From positions 1-64,000 of the forward strand of contig NZ_JAMZEK010000003.1 in assembly GCF_024158035.1 (NCBI RefSeq): 64,000 nucleotides of DNA, given 5' to 3'. The stretch is from Dyella lutea (GTDB taxonomy: Bacteria; Pseudomonadota; Gammaproteobacteria; Xanthomonadales; Rhodanobacteraceae). This document shows positions 52,139-62,584 of the stretch, piece by piece. Under the pieces are notes generated by a model. The model was not told the origin of the DNA. It saw only the letters and a program-made list of their open reading frames with translations, and made no database searches. Made by a program: the position numbers and the translations under genes. Within the stretch, counting starts at the first letter, position 1. Each line of letters starts with the position of its first letter.

Positions 52139-53869
52139 TCAGCCGGCCATCCGGCGTGGCACGTTCGGCTCTTCCGGCCGTCGCTGCAGGCAGGCGCGGT
52201 TGCGACCGGCCATCTTGGCGTCGTACATCGCCTGGTCGGCACGCGCCACCAGGCTGTCGATCGAGTCGGTGGCGCGACGGATGGCGACGCCGATGCTCAC
52301 CGTGAGGGCGAGCTGATCGCCGTCGACCGGGATCTCCAGCCGGTGCACGCGGCGGCACATGCGGGTGGCGACCAACAGGGCCTCCTCGGCATTCGCGCCA
52401 TCGATCAGCGCGACGAATTCCTCACCGCCGTAGCGGCCGAGCAGGTCGCCCGGGCGCAGTTCCTGGCGCAGCGCCTCGGCCACCGCGGCCAGTGCTTCGT
52501 CGCCGGCGGCATGGCCGCGCTTGTCGTTGAGCTTCTTGAAGTGATCCAGGTCCAGGAACAGCAGGGCCTGAGGTCTCCCGCCCAGATCGCTCATCGCCAC
52601 GATCGCCGCTTCGTGCCAGGCGCGCCGGTTGAGCAACTGGGTCAGCGAGTCCCGATCGGCCAGCACGCGGACCTGGTCGCGGTCGCGGCGGATCAGCAGC
52701 GCCCGGTCGGCCAGACCGAACGACAGCACGATGGCTTCGAAGGCGCCCGCCGCCAGACCGGCGTCGTTGAGCCAGGGCAGGGCGGGCAGGGCGCCGTTGA
52801 CCTGCGCACTGGTCATCGCGGTGAGCACCAGCAGCGGGGTCCAGCCGGCGAGGAAGAACCAGGCATGGCGCGAACCGCGCACGGCAGCGATCACCGAGGC
52901 AAGCAGCAGCAGCGCTGCGCCCAGCGTGAGCAGCGGATTGACCAGCAGCTGTCCGATGCCTTCCAGTGACGGGATCTGGCTGCAGCGCATCAGCACCACG
53001 GCGACCATGCCCACGGCCAGTGACAGCACCGGCATGCGCAGCAGCGGCGCGAACCGCTGCAGCTCGCAGAAGCGGGTCATGAACAGCGAAGCGAAGGCCA
53101 CCGACAGCGCCACCGCAGCCGAACCGACGGTGATCGACAACCCGGCCAGCCAGTCCATGCCCATCGGGTGGTAGACGAAGCCGGTCTGGATGCCCTGGAT
53201 CGCCGCATAGCAGACCAGGTAGGCCGCGTACCACACGAAGGTCAGGTCGCGCAGGATCAGGCCGAAGCACAGCGCCATCAGCGCCATTGCCAGCATCACC
53301 GCCAGGGAGGAACTGGCGAACACCAGCCAGTGCGCATCGTCGCCGAGGTAGTGGTTCCAGTCCTGCAGGCGGAAGCTCACCGGGGCGGCGATCCGTGCCG
53401 AGGGTTCGAATTTCAGCAGCAGCGGCGCGGCGATCGGGACATCGCGCCCGAGCACGAAGGCCAGGCGTCCGTGTCCGTGCGGCCCCTGGCCGAAATCATC
53501 CATCGTCAGTGAAACGTTGTGTCCGTTCTGGTCGTAGAGGGTCACCATGCCCAGAGGGGGCGGGTAGATGCTGAGCACTTGCTGCTCCTTCGCCGGGGAG
53601 GTTCCCGGATTCAGGACCACCCAGGTGCCCAGGGGGCCTTTTGGCAGACGGAACAGCAGGTTGGGGTCGAATCGCTGCAGCTCGCCATCATGGTATTCGG
53701 CCAGCAGCTTGGCCGGCGTGTCGCCCTCGCGCACGTCCCGCCAGCTGCCGGTCAGCGACGATGCCGCCGAGGCGCTCCCGGCAAGCAGCAGGCCGATCAG
53801 GCAAAGGACGAGCGCCATCAGCCGCTGTCGGCGGCCGTGGAGCCCGGATTTGGCCTGCGTGCGCTGCAT
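52139..53869 (-). CDS. Membrane diguanylate cyclase with 7TM-DISM sensor
   Basis: A 576-aa protein that makes c-di-GMP. A signal peptide (LMALVLCLIGLLLAGSASA) is followed by a periplasmic 7TMR-DISM extracellular-like domain (about residues 40-170), then seven hydrophobic helices (residues 180-385), then a GGDEF domain with active-site GGEEF at 481-485. RPGD at 472-475 is the RxxD inhibitory site, five residues before it, so feedback inhibition is expected. The active-site variant GGEEF is functional in known cyclases. It is convergent with the E1 gene. Function: probably surface or carbohydrate sensing. Confidence 0.93.
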   Translation of the reverse strand: MQRTQAKSGLHGRRQRLMALVLCLIGLLLAGSASAASSLTGSWRDVREGDTPAKLLAEYHDGELQRFDPNLLFRLPKGPLGTWVVLNPGTSPAKEQQVLSIYPPPLGMVTLYDQNGHNVSLTMDDFGQGPHGHGRLAFVLGRDVPIAAPLLLKFEPSARIAAPVSFRLQDWNHYLGDDAHWLVFASSSLAVMLAMALMALCFGLILRDLTFVWYAAYLVCYAAIQGIQTGFVYHPMGMDWLAGLSITVGSAAVALSVAFASLFMTRFCELQRFAPLLRMPVLSLAVGMVAVVLMRCSQIPSLEGIGQLLVNPLLTLGAALLLLASVIAAVRGSRHAWFFLAGWTPLLVLTAMTSAQVNGALPALPWLNDAGLAAGAFEAIVLSFGLADRALLIRRDRDQVRVLADRDSLTQLLNRRAWHEAAIVAMSDLGGRPQALLFLDLDHFKKLNDKRGHAAGDEALAAVAEALRQELRPGDLLGRYGGEEFVALIDGANAEEALLVATRMCRRVHRLEIPVDGDQLALTVSIGVAIRRATDSIDSLVARADQAMYDAKMAGRNRACLQRRPEEPNVPRRMAG

Positions 53870-54123
53870 GTCGCTGTCCCAACGGTCTGCCCCGCGCCAG
53901 GAGATGGCGCGACGGCGGCTGTGTCAGTCCTTTGCCGGTCGTCGCGATGACTGACCCGAAAAGCTGACGCGGGACAGGAAAAGCACGGAACGTGCCATGC
54001 GTCACATTTTTTGCGGTCGCGGGGCTGGCTTCGGCGGGCGATCCGCCGTCACGCGGCCTTTGCCGCGCAAGCAGGATGCTTGAGGGGTTGCTCGTTCCCC
54101 AGACAGAGACCGGGAGTCGCCCC

Positions 54124-54681
54124 ATGACCAACCATTCGATCGCCGTGTTCGTCGGCAGCCTCCGCAAAGCGTCCATCAACCGCCGACTGGCGCTGGCCGT
54201 GCAGCGGCTGGCGCCGGAGGGCATGCGCTTCGTCTTCGTGCCGATCGACGGCCTGCCGCTCTACAACCAGGACTTCGACGACGGCTATCCGGCCGCATGC
54301 CAGGCGTTGAAGAAGCAGGTCGAGCAGGCCGACGCACTGCTGTTTGTCACACCGGAGTACAACCGCTCGACCCCGGGCGTGCTGAAGAATGCCATCGATA
54401 TTGCCTCGCGCCCGTGGGGCACCAATTCGTTCGCCGGCAAGCCCGCCGCGGTGATCGGCGCCTCGATCGGCAGCACCGGCAGTGCGCTGGCCCAGCAGCA
54501 TCTGCGCAACGTGCTGGCCTACCTGGATGTGCCGGTGCTGGCGCAGCCGGAAGTGTTCGTGCAGTTTCGCAGCGACGACCTGATCGACGACGAGGGACGC
54601 ATCGCCAGCGAGGACACGCGGAAGTTCCTGCAGCAGTTCGTCGACCGCTATGCGGAATGGGTGGCGCGGCACGTCCGCTGA
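54124..54681 (+). CDS. NADPH-dependent FMN reductase
   Basis: A 185-aa flavodoxin-fold protein. The N-terminal IAVFVGSLRKASINRRLALA binds the FMN phosphate, and VTPEYNRSTPGVLKNAIDIA is the usual active-site motif of ChrR/YieF-type quinone and chromate reductases. It likely reduces quinones and oxidised metals with NAD(P)H. ATG at 54124 is the first Met with this homology; the preceding frame is not conserved. Convergent with ppk1, with only 7 bases between stops. Confidence 0.9.
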   Translation: MTNHSIAVFVGSLRKASINRRLALAVQRLAPEGMRFVFVPIDGLPLYNQDFDDGYPAACQALKKQVEQADALLFVTPEYNRSTPGVLKNAIDIASRPWGTNSFAGKPAAVIGASIGSTGSALAQQHLRNVLAYLDVPVLAQPEVFVQFRSDDLIDDEGRIASEDTRKFLQQFVDRYAEWVARHVR

Positions 54682-54688
54682 GCGTCGA

Positions 54689-56854
54689 TCAGCCTGCCGC
54701 GGCCCCGGTGCCGCAGAGCTTTTCCAGCAGCAGTTGCTGCACGTTGCGCGGGGCTTGGCCATTGGCGGGCTGGGCGCGCAGGTAGCCGCCGTCGGCCTGC
54801 AGCAGCGAGGCGCTGCAGTTGTCCGCGAGGTACAGGTCCAGCTCGCGGCGCACCCGGTGCACCAGCTTCTTGCTCTCGATCGGAAAACCGGTCTCGACGC
54901 GGTGGTCGAGATTGCGCTCCATCAGGTCGGCGCTGGCCAGGTAGAGCACTTCGTCGCCACCGTTGGCGAACCAGTACACCCGGCTGTGCTCGAGGAAGCG
55001 GCCGATGATCGAGCGCACCCGGATGTTGTGCGACACGCCCGGCACGCCGGGGCGCAGGCAGCACATGCCGCGCACGATCAGGTCGATCTTCACGCCGGCC
55101 ATGCTGGCTTTGTACAGCGCGCGGATCACCTTCGCGTCGGTCACCGCGTTGACCTTGATGATGATCTGCGCCGGCTGGCCGGCCTCGGCGTGGGCGGTCT
55201 CGCGGGCGATCAGGTCGAGCAGGGTCTTCTTCAGCGTGAACGGTGCATGCAGCAGCTTCTTCATCGCCTGCACCTTGCCCATGCCGGTGAGCTGGCCAAA
55301 CAGCTTGTGCACGTCCTCGCACAGTGCCGGGTCGGAGGTGAGCAGGCTGTAGTCGGTGTAGATGCGTGCGTTGCCGGTGTGGTAGTTGCCCGTGCCCAGG
55401 TGGGCGTAGCGCACCAGCTCGCTGCCTTCGCGACGCTGGATCAGCATCAGCTTGGCGTGGGTCTTCACGCCGACCACGCCGTAGATCACCACCGCGCCGG
55501 CCTGCTGCAGGCGCGCGGCGAGAGTGAGGTTGGATTCCTCGTCGAAGCGCGCGCGCAGCTCGATCACCGCGGTGACTTCCTTGCCGGCGCGCGCCGCATC
55601 GACCAGCGCGTCGACGATCTCCGACGTGGCGCCGCTGCGGTACAGCGTCTGCTTGATCGCCAGCACGGCCGGGTCTTTCGCCGCCTGGCGCAGCATGTCC
55701 ACCACCGGGGTGAACGACTCGTATGGGTGCAGCAGCAGCACATCCTGCCTGGCCACGGTGACGAAGATGTCCTCGGACTTCTTCAGCGCCTTCGGGATAG
55801 CCGGGGTGAACGGGCGGTATTGCAGCTGCGGGAACCCGGGCTGGCTGGCCACGCTGAACAGCCGCGACAGGTTGACCGGGCCGTTCACCTCGTACACGTC
55901 CTGCTCGGCCAGCCCGAACTGCTTGAGCAGGTACTCGACCAGGGTCCGCGGGCAGTTGTCCGCCACCTCCAGCCGTACGGCGTCGCCGAAGCGCCGGGTA
56001 TACAACCCGCCGCGCAGGGCGCGGGCGAGGTCGTCGACATCTTCGGCGTCGATGTCCAGGTCGGCGTTGCGGGTCAACCGGAACTGGTAGCAGCCGTGCA
56101 GCTGCATGCCGGGGAACAATTCGTCCACATGGGCGTGGATCACCGACGACAGCATCACCTGGTTCTCGCCGCCCTCGCAGATGTCGTCCGGCAGGCGGAT
56201 CAGCCGCGGCAGCACGCGTGGTGCCGGCACGATCGCCAGGCCCGAGTCGCGGCCGAACGCGTCCACGCCCTCCAGCTGCACGATGAAGTTCAGGCTCTTG
56301 TTGACCAGCAGCGGAAACGGGTGGGTCGGGTCCAGGCCGATCGGCGTGACCAGTGGGGCGACTTCATGCCGGAAGTACCGGCGCACCCAGGCCTTCTGCC
56401 GGGTGGTCCACTCGTGCCGGCGCACGATGCGGATACCGGCCTCGGCCAGCGCCGGCAGAATGCGCTCGTTGAGGATCGCGTACTGCCGCTCGATTTGCTG
56501 GTGCGCGGTGGCGCTGATCATCGCCAGCGCCTGTTGCGGTGCGATGCCGTCCGGCCCGACCCGTTCGTGCTCGAACGCGACCTGGTCCATCAGGCCGGCG
56601 ACGCGGATCTCGAAGAACTCGTCCATGTTGCTGGAAAAGATCAGCAGGAACTTCAACCGTTCCTGCAGCGGGGTCTGCTCGTCCAGCGCCTGTTCCAGCA
56701 CGCGGATGTTGAACTGCAGCTGCGACAGCTCGCGATGGATGTACAGCGACGGATCGGACAGGTCCGTCGTCGTCGCCGATGTCGCCGGCGCGACCTCCGC
56801 AGCCGCGGCGGAGGCCGCTTTCTGGCGGGGCTTGGGGGCGTCGCGTCGGGTCAT
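54689..56854 (-). CDS. ppk1: Polyphosphate kinase 1
   Basis: A 721-aa enzyme that polymerises ATP gamma-phosphate into polyphosphate at the membrane. Family domains: N domain with [20 protein letters not shown], the H domain with [14 protein letters not shown], and the catalytic C domains carrying the phospho-histidine in [16 protein letters not shown] and the second conserved [23 protein letters not shown] at 56854 ([10 protein letters not shown]) is chosen; a longer open frame is out of homology. The 16-base spacing to an upstream AraC gene on the same strand suggests a shared transcript. Confidence 0.95.
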   Translation of the reverse strand: MTRRDAPKPRQKAASAAAAEVAPATSATTTDLSDPSLYIHRELSQLQFNIRVLEQALDEQTPLQERLKFLLIFSSNMDEFFEIRVAGLMDQVAFEHERVGPDGIAPQQALAMISATAHQQIERQYAILNERILPALAEAGIRIVRRHEWTTRQKAWVRRYFRHEVAPLVTPIGLDPTHPFPLLVNKSLNFIVQLEGVDAFGRDSGLAIVPAPRVLPRLIRLPDDICEGGENQVMLSSVIHAHVDELFPGMQLHGCYQFRLTRNADLDIDAEDVDDLARALRGGLYTRRFGDAVRLEVADNCPRTLVEYLLKQFGLAEQDVYEVNGPVNLSRLFSVASQPGFPQLQYRPFTPAIPKALKKSEDIFVTVARQDVLLLHPYESFTPVVDMLRQAAKDPAVLAIKQTLYRSGATSEIVDALVDAARAGKEVTAVIELRARFDEESNLTLAARLQQAGAVVIYGVVGVKTHAKLMLIQRREGSELVRYAHLGTGNYHTGNARIYTDYSLLTSDPALCEDVHKLFGQLTGMGKVQAMKKLLHAPFTLKKTLLDLIARETAHAEAGQPAQIIIKVNAVTDAKVIRALYKASMAGVKIDLIVRGMCCLRPGVPGVSHNIRVRSIIGRFLEHSRVYWFANGGDEVLYLASADLMERNLDHRVETGFPIESKKLVHRVRRELDLYLADNCSASLLQADGGYLRAQPANGQAPRNVQQLLLEKLCGTGAAAG

Positions 56855-56870
56855 GGTCGTACCTGCATCG

Positions 56871-57716
56871 TCATCGTCCGGACATGTTGCTGCGATTGAT
56901 TGACAGGGCCATGACGGTAGCGGTTTCGGCGTCCATCGGCCCATCCGGCTGAAGGTAGCGGCTGGGTGGCGCGCCGAGTACCCGGCGAAACGCCGCGGTG
57001 AAGGCGCTCGCGCTGGCATAGCCGATTTCGGTGGCGACCCGGGTGACCGGCAAGCCCTGCCCGAGCAGCGCCAGGGCGGCGAGCAGGCAGGCCTGCTGTC
57101 GCCAGAGCGCAAAGCTCATGCCGGTTTGCGCGCGGAACAGCCGGGTGAAGCTGCGTCGGCTCATGCCGGCCTTGTACGCCATGGCGTCGATGTCGACTTC
57201 CAGCGCAGGGGCTTCGAGCAGGGCGCGGCACAGGCGGGCCAGCCGCGGGTCGCCGGGGAGCGGCGTGGTGAGCGGCAGCTCGGGTGCTGCCGCCACCTCA
57301 TCGAGCAGCAGCGCCATGACCCGGCCGTCGCGGCCGTCCAGCGCGTATTCGGCCGGCAGATCCACGGCCTCCATCAGCAGCGCGTGCAGCAGGGGCGAGA
57401 CGTGGATGACCCGGCAGCGGTCGGGCAGGCCCAGCCGCTGCACCGCATCGCGGTGCACATAGGCGCTGCGGGTGGACACGCCACCGCTCATGCGCACCTC
57501 GTGCTCAACGCCCGGGGGGATCCACAACGCACGATGCGGCGGGACCATCCAGCCGCCCGCCTGGGTGATCACGGTGAGCACGCCGGTGGCGGCGTACAGC
57601 AGCTGGCCGCGCTTGTGCGAATGGCTGGGCAGGACCCGATGCGGCAGGTAGTCGTTGCCGGTGGCGACGACGTCGCGAGGCGTGTCTTCGTAGGCGGTGA
57701 CGCGGGTGTTGCGCAT
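56871..57716 (-). CDS. AraC-family transcriptional regulator
   Basis: A 281-aa regulator. The N-terminal cupin (roughly residues 25-95, [20 protein letters not shown] then [20 protein letters not shown]) is an effector-binding AraC_binding fold, and the C-terminal two helix-turn-helices span about 170-265 ([20 protein letters not shown], then [20 protein letters not shown]). Divergent from the MFS exporter across 116 bases, so it probably controls that gene and perhaps itself; it is also just upstream of ppk1. ATG at 57716 ([11 protein letters not shown]) is chosen. Confidence 0.92.
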   Translation of the reverse strand: MRNTRVTAYEDTPRDVVATGNDYLPHRVLPSHSHKRGQLLYAATGVLTVITQAGGWMVPPHRALWIPPGVEHEVRMSGGVSTRSAYVHRDAVQRLGLPDRCRVIHVSPLLHALLMEAVDLPAEYALDGRDGRVMALLLDEVAAAPELPLTTPLPGDPRLARLCRALLEAPALEVDIDAMAYKAGMSRRSFTRLFRAQTGMSFALWRQQACLLAALALLGQGLPVTRVATEIGYASASAFTAAFRRVLGAPPSRYLQPDGPMDAETATVMALSINRSNMSGR

Positions 57717-57832
57717 GGCTGACCCCTGGTCTGGCCCGGATTCGACAGCAGATGACCCGAAAGCGTACACGGGCCGCCGCCCGCATCACTAGAGTGGCCG
57801 CCTTCCCCCACTGTCGCCCCTCCCGCACCCCC

Positions 57833-59098
57833 ATGGATACCCGCGTCGTCCCTGCCGCCGAGGTGGCCTCCGCTGCGCCTCCGGTGGCCGTTCCCGATCC
57901 GTCCCGGCCGGTGTTCGCCGTACTCGGCGCGATCAGCTTCGCGCACCTGCTCAACGACATGATCCAGTCGCTGATCCTGGCCATCTACCCGTTGCTCAAG
58001 AGCGGGTTCGGCCTGAGTTTCGGTCAGATCGGCCTGATCACCCTGACCTACCAGCTGACCGCGTCGCTGCTGCAGCCGATGGTGGGGATGGCGGCGGATC
58101 GCCGTCCGATGCCGTATTCGCTACCCGTCGGCATGGGCTTCACGCTATGCGGCCTGCTGCTGCTCGCCGATGCGTCGGCGTTCTCCACGCTGTTGCTGGC
58201 CGCGGCCCTGGTGGGCACCGGCTCCTCGGTATTCCATCCGGAGTCCTCGCGGGTGGCGCGCGCTGCCTCCGGCGGGCGGCTCGGCCTGGCGCAGTCGCTG
58301 TTCCAGGTGGGCGGCAACGCTGGTGCCTCGCTGGGACCGTTGCTGGCCGCGTGGATCATCGTTCCGCATGGGCGCGGCAGCGTCGCCTGGTTCGCGCTTG
58401 CGGCCCTGCTGGCGCTGGCGGTGCTGGTGCGGGTGGGGCGCTGGTATCGCGATCACCAGATCACGCGCCGCGCGCTCGCGGTTGCGCCGGTCGTGGGGCT
58501 GCCGCGGGGCAAGGTGGCCGGGGCGATCGCGGTGCTGGTGCTGCTGGTGTTCTCCAAGTACTTCTACCTGGCCAGCATCAGCAGCTACTACACCTTCTAC
58601 CTGATCCACACGTTCGGCGTGTCGGTGCAGAACGCGCAGACCCACCTGTTCGTGTTCCTGTTCGCGGTGGCGGCCGGCTCGCTGATCGGCGGGCCGGTGG
58701 GCGACCGCATCGGCCGCAAGCGGGTGATCTGGGTGTCGATCCTCGGCGTGGCGCCGTTCACCCTGCTGTTGCCGCATGCCAGCCTGTTCTGGACCGGCGT
58801 ACTCAGCGTGGCGATCGGCCTGGTGCTGTCCTCGGCGTTCTCCGCGATCCTGGTCTACGCGCAGGAACTGATTCCCGGCCGCGTGGGGATGGTCTCGGGC
58901 CTGTTCTTCGGACTGGCCTTCGGCATGGGCGGTATCGGCGCCGCGGTGCTGGGGCGGCTGGCCGACACCCACGGCATCGACTACGTCTACCACCTGTGCG
59001 CGTGGTTGCCGCTGATGGGTCTGATCACGGTGTTCCTGCCCGATCCCGGTGGTCGGGCCGGCCAGGATCGCGGGCGAAGCGACCGGATGGTGCGCTAG
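57833..59098 (+). CDS. fsr: MFS exporter, fosmidomycin-resistance (Fsr) type
   Basis: A 421-aa inner-membrane transporter with twelve predicted helices. The sequences FAHLLNDMIQSLILAIYPLL, then SFGQIGLITLTYQLTASLLQ, GTGSSVFHPESSRVAR and GPVGDRIGRKRVIWVSILG are those of the Fsr subfamily. Exports drugs such as fosmidomycin and some small inhibitors. ATG at 57833 is used; GC-rich frame upstream is ignored. The divergent AraC regulator 116 bases away likely senses the exported compound. The following Bax-inhibitor gene starts 50 bases downstream and may share the transcript. Confidence 0.9.
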   Translation: MDTRVVPAAEVASAAPPVAVPDPSRPVFAVLGAISFAHLLNDMIQSLILAIYPLLKSGFGLSFGQIGLITLTYQLTASLLQPMVGMAADRRPMPYSLPVGMGFTLCGLLLLADASAFSTLLLAAALVGTGSSVFHPESSRVARAASGGRLGLAQSLFQVGGNAGASLGPLLAAWIIVPHGRGSVAWFALAALLALAVLVRVGRWYRDHQITRRALAVAPVVGLPRGKVAGAIAVLVLLVFSKYFYLASISSYYTFYLIHTFGVSVQNAQTHLFVFLFAVAAGSLIGGPVGDRIGRKRVIWVSILGVAPFTLLLPHASLFWTGVLSVAIGLVLSSAFSAILVYAQELIPGRVGMVSGLFFGLAFGMGGIGAAVLGRLADTHGIDYVYHLCAWLPLMGLITVFLPDPGGRAGQDRGRSDRMVR

Positions 59099-59148
59099 GA
59101 TCGCGGGTATCGCCACGCGGGCCGTGGCATCCCTCAGGAGATCCACAG

Positions 59149-59904
59149 ATGCGCACGGGCAACCCGGTATTGCAGGAAAAGACGTTCCAGGGGCTGTTCG
59201 CCGAGGGCGAGCGGATGACCATGAACGGCACGATCGCCAAGAGCGGCCTGCTGCTGCTGTTGATCGTGGTCACCGGCAGCTTCACCTGGCACCGTTTCCT
59301 CGATGCCGCGGCCGGCGGCAACCTCGCCCAGGCTGTGGCCGCCGTGTCGCCGTTCCTGTGGGGTGGGCTCATCGCCGGCTTCGTGCTGGCGATGGTCACT
59401 GCGTTCGCCCCACGTTGGGCGGGTATCACCGCGCCGCTGTACGCCATCGCCGAAGGCTTCGCCCTGGGCGGGCTGTCGGCGATGATGGAGCTGCGCTACG
59501 CCGGCACCGTGCTGCAGGCGGTGATGCTCACCCTGGCCGTGCTGGCGGTGATGCTGACGCTCTACCGCACCGGCATCATCAAGGTCACCGACCGCTTCCG
59601 CACCGGCGTGGTGGCGGCCACCGGCGGCATCGCGCTGCTCTATCTGGTGGACATCGGCCTGCGGGCCTTCACCCACATCCAGATTCCCTTCATCCACGAG
59701 TCCGGCGCGCTGGGCATCGGTTTCAGCCTGCTGGTGGTGGGGCTGGCCGCGCTCAACCTGACGCTGGATTTCGACCTGATCGACCGCGGGGCCACACAGG
59801 GCGCCCCGAAGTACATGGAGTGGTACGGCGCGTTCGCGCTGATGGTCACGCTGGTATGGCTGTACCTGGAGATCCTGCGCCTGCTGTCCAAGGCGCGGCG
59901 CTGA
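59149..59904 (+). CDS. Bax inhibitor-1 / YccA family membrane protein
   Basis: A 251-aa inner-membrane protein with about seven helices. The family marks are the N-terminal MRTGNPVLQEKTFQGLFAEG, GGLSAMMELRYAGTVLQAV and a C-terminal TLDFDLIDRGATQGAPKYME, the last two acidic residues matching the BI-1 proton/calcium channel fold. YccA-type proteins modulate FtsH proteolysis in E. coli; the bacterial BI-1 group otherwise remains poorly defined. CAGGAGATCC precedes the ATG at 59149. Its TGA stop is immediately adjacent to the kdpD stop on the other strand. Confidence 0.93.
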   Translation: MRTGNPVLQEKTFQGLFAEGERMTMNGTIAKSGLLLLLIVVTGSFTWHRFLDAAAGGNLAQAVAAVSPFLWGGLIAGFVLAMVTAFAPRWAGITAPLYAIAEGFALGGLSAMMELRYAGTVLQAVMLTLAVLAVMLTLYRTGIIKVTDRFRTGVVAATGGIALLYLVDIGLRAFTHIQIPFIHESGALGIGFSLLVVGLAALNLTLDFDLIDRGATQGAPKYMEWYGAFALMVTLVWLYLEILRLLSKARR

Positions 59905-62574
59905 TCAACCGTCCGCCGGCGGTGCCGGCGGCACCGGCAGGGTGATCCGGATGGTGGTGCCGCGGCCGTCGCCGGGCAGCGCCTCGACGCTGCCGCCATG
60001 GGCGCCGATCATGCCGCGGCAGATCGCCAGGCCCATGCCGGTGCTCTGCGGAGCGCGGTCGCCGCGCGCCACGGAATAGAACATGTCGAAGATCCGCGCG
60101 CGTTCCTCCTCGGGGATGCCGGGGCCGCGGTCGGCGACGTCGATCGTCAATTTCCCCTCGACCAGGCGGGCGTCCACGCGCACCGCCTCCCCGCTCGGCG
60201 AGAACCGCGCGGCGTTCTCCAGGATGTTGAACAGGGCCTGTTCGATCAGCGCCGGATGCACGTGCAGCAGCACCGGCTCCGGCGTGCCGTGCACCTGCAG
60301 GCGCAGCTCGGGGAACAGCTTGCGCACGCGCGCGCTGGCCGAGGCGACGATGTCGTCGGCGGCGATCCAGTCGCGATTCAAGGTCAGCGTGCCGTGGCCC
60401 AGCCGGGTCATGTCGAGCAGGTTCTGGATGTAGCGGTCCAGCCGCTGTCCCTCGCCGAGGATCGACTGCAGCAACTGGTCGAGCTCGCGCTCTGGCAACT
60501 GGTGGCGATAGGACACCAGCGTGCCGGCGGCGCCGATCATCGCCGCCAGCGGCGAGCGCAGGTCGTGCGAGACAGAGGACAGCAGGGCATTGCGCAGGCG
60601 TTCGGTCTCGCCCTGCACGCGGGCGCCCTCCAGCTCGTCGGCGAGCCGGGCGCGCTCGAGCGCGCGGGCCAGATCCTGCGCCATCGCCAGCGCCAGGCGC
60701 CGGCGCTCCGCATCCAGCGTCGCGTCCGTCGGCAGGCGTACGAAGGCGACGCCGAGCCGGTGCTCGTCCACCGCCAGCGGCAGCGCCCAGCCGCTGGCAC
60801 CGTGCAGCGTGTCGGTGAAGCGTCCGGCCGGTTCGTGGTGGCGATCGCACCAGTCCGCCGCCGCGGTGTCCTGCGCCGACAGGTGGACGGCGCGGGGCGC
60901 CGCGTGGGCGACCTGCAGCTGCCCGTCGGCACCGCGCGCCAGGATGGCTACTTCGGCGTCCAGCGCGGTGGCCATGGCGCGTGCTCCGGCCTGGCGCGCA
61001 CCGTCGGCATCGGCGCTGGCCGTCAGCTGCTGGCCCAGGCCCAGCAGGGCACGCGCATGCACCTGCGCGATACGCAGCGAGCGGACCTGGGTCGCCAGGC
61101 GCGTTGCCAGCCGGCTGCAGACCAGTGCCGCAAGCAGGAACAATCCCACCGCCAGCACGTCGTCCGGGTGGCTGATGCGCAGCGTGTAGCGCGGTTCGGT
61201 GAAGAAGAAGTTGTCGCCGAGGAAGCACAGCAACGCGGCATACACGGCCACCGCCATGCGCGAGCGCACCGCGACCACCAGTACCGCAGTGAGGAAGATC
61301 AGCGACAGGTTGGCGACGCCCAGCCAGGTGTTGGCGACGAAGGCGAGCACGAAGGCGATCGCGATCACCGCGGTGGCGTATCCATAGGCGCTGCCCGAGG
61401 CGGTCCGGACCGGCTGCCGTGCCCGTCGCCGCGCCTGCACCCGCTCGGCCGGCGTGGCGATGATGGTCAGTTCCATGTGCGCGCCGCGGCGCATCAGGCG
61501 CTGGGTCAGCGAGATGCCGAGCAGCCGTGCGAGCGGACGTTCGCGGGTCCGGCCGATCAGGATCTGGCCGACCCCCTCGCGGTCGGCATGCGCAAGCAGT
61601 TCGTCGGCGATGGCCTGCCCGCGCAGCGTCACCGGCTCGCCGCCGAGCCGCTGGGCCAGCCGCATGGCAGCGTCCAGCCGCTCGCGGCGCGTCGGGTCCA
61701 GCGGTGCGCCGGTATCGACGAACACTACGCTCCACGGCGCGCCGCGTCGCTCTGCGATACGCCGCGTCACGCGTACCAGGTATTCGCTTTGGCCGTGACC
61801 GTCGATCGCCGCCATGACCCGCCGTCGCACGGTCATCGCACTGCCGCGCGCCAGCATCTGGTCGCGCAGGTCGCTGTCGACGTGATGGGCGATGGTTTCC
61901 AGCGCCAGCTCGCGCAACGCGGCCAGGTTGCCCGGCGAGAAGAACGCATTGAGCGCGGCGGCGGCGGTCTCCGGCACGTAGACCTTGCCCTGCTTGAGCC
62001 GGCCGATCAGCTCGCGCGGCGGCAGGTCGACCAGCACGATGTCGCGTGCGCGGTCGAGGAAGGCATCCGGCACCGTCTCGCGCACGGCGACGCCGGTGAT
62101 CCGCCGCACCTGGTCGTTGCGGCTCTCCAGGTGCTGCACGTTGAGCGTGGTGTAGACGGCGATGCCGGCGTCGAGCAGCTCGGCCACATCCTGCCAGCGC
62201 TTGGCGTGCCGCCCGCCGGCCAGGTTGGTATGAGCGAGCTCGTCGACCAGCAGCACGGCGGGGCGTCGGGTGAGCGCGGCGTCGAGGTCGAATTCCTCCA
62301 TCGCGTGGCCGCCGCGCTGCTCGCCCGGCCGCCGTGGCAGCGTTTCCAGGCCATCCAGCAGGGCGGCGGTTTCCGCACGGCCGTGGGTTTCCACCAGTCC
62401 CACCACCACGTCGACACCCTGGCGCCGCAGCTCGCGTGCGGCCGAGAGCATGGCGAAGGTCTTGCCGACGCCGGGGGCGGCGCCGAGGAAGATCTTCAAT
62501 CCGGCTTCGCGCGCATCCTCCTGCACGGCCTGCAGCAGGGCGTCGGCACGGGCGTTGCGGGGGGCGTCGGTCAT
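59905..62574 (-). CDS. kdpD: Osmosensitive K+ channel sensor kinase KdpD
   Basis: An 889-aa histidine kinase of the Kdp high-affinity K+ system. N-terminal KdpD domain with Walker A GAAPGVGKT at 31-39, a Usp domain, four DUF4118 transmembrane helices near residues 395-500, a GAF-like segment, and the HisKA/HATPase pair: His670 in SSVSHDLRSPLAAM, N box NILENAARFSP, G boxes DRGPGIPEEE and GMGLAICRGM. It phosphorylates the response regulator KdpE, which is not found immediately downstream: the next gene is a convergent BI-1 gene whose stop is adjacent. kdpC is 10 bases upstream. Confidence 0.97.
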   Translation of the reverse strand: MTDAPRNARADALLQAVQEDAREAGLKIFLGAAPGVGKTFAMLSAARELRRQGVDVVVGLVETHGRAETAALLDGLETLPRRPGEQRGGHAMEEFDLDAALTRRPAVLLVDELAHTNLAGGRHAKRWQDVAELLDAGIAVYTTLNVQHLESRNDQVRRITGVAVRETVPDAFLDRARDIVLVDLPPRELIGRLKQGKVYVPETAAAALNAFFSPGNLAALRELALETIAHHVDSDLRDQMLARGSAMTVRRRVMAAIDGHGQSEYLVRVTRRIAERRGAPWSVVFVDTGAPLDPTRRERLDAAMRLAQRLGGEPVTLRGQAIADELLAHADREGVGQILIGRTRERPLARLLGISLTQRLMRRGAHMELTIIATPAERVQARRRARQPVRTASGSAYGYATAVIAIAFVLAFVANTWLGVANLSLIFLTAVLVVAVRSRMAVAVYAALLCFLGDNFFFTEPRYTLRISHPDDVLAVGLFLLAALVCSRLATRLATQVRSLRIAQVHARALLGLGQQLTASADADGARQAGARAMATALDAEVAILARGADGQLQVAHAAPRAVHLSAQDTAAADWCDRHHEPAGRFTDTLHGASGWALPLAVDEHRLGVAFVRLPTDATLDAERRRLALAMAQDLARALERARLADELEGARVQGETERLRNALLSSVSHDLRSPLAAMIGAAGTLVSYRHQLPERELDQLLQSILGEGQRLDRYIQNLLDMTRLGHGTLTLNRDWIAADDIVASASARVRKLFPELRLQVHGTPEPVLLHVHPALIEQALFNILENAARFSPSGEAVRVDARLVEGKLTIDVADRGPGIPEEERARIFDMFYSVARGDRAPQSTGMGLAICRGMIGAHGGSVEALPGDGRGTTIRITLPVPPAPPADG

Positions 62575-62584
62575 GGTCGTGGGC

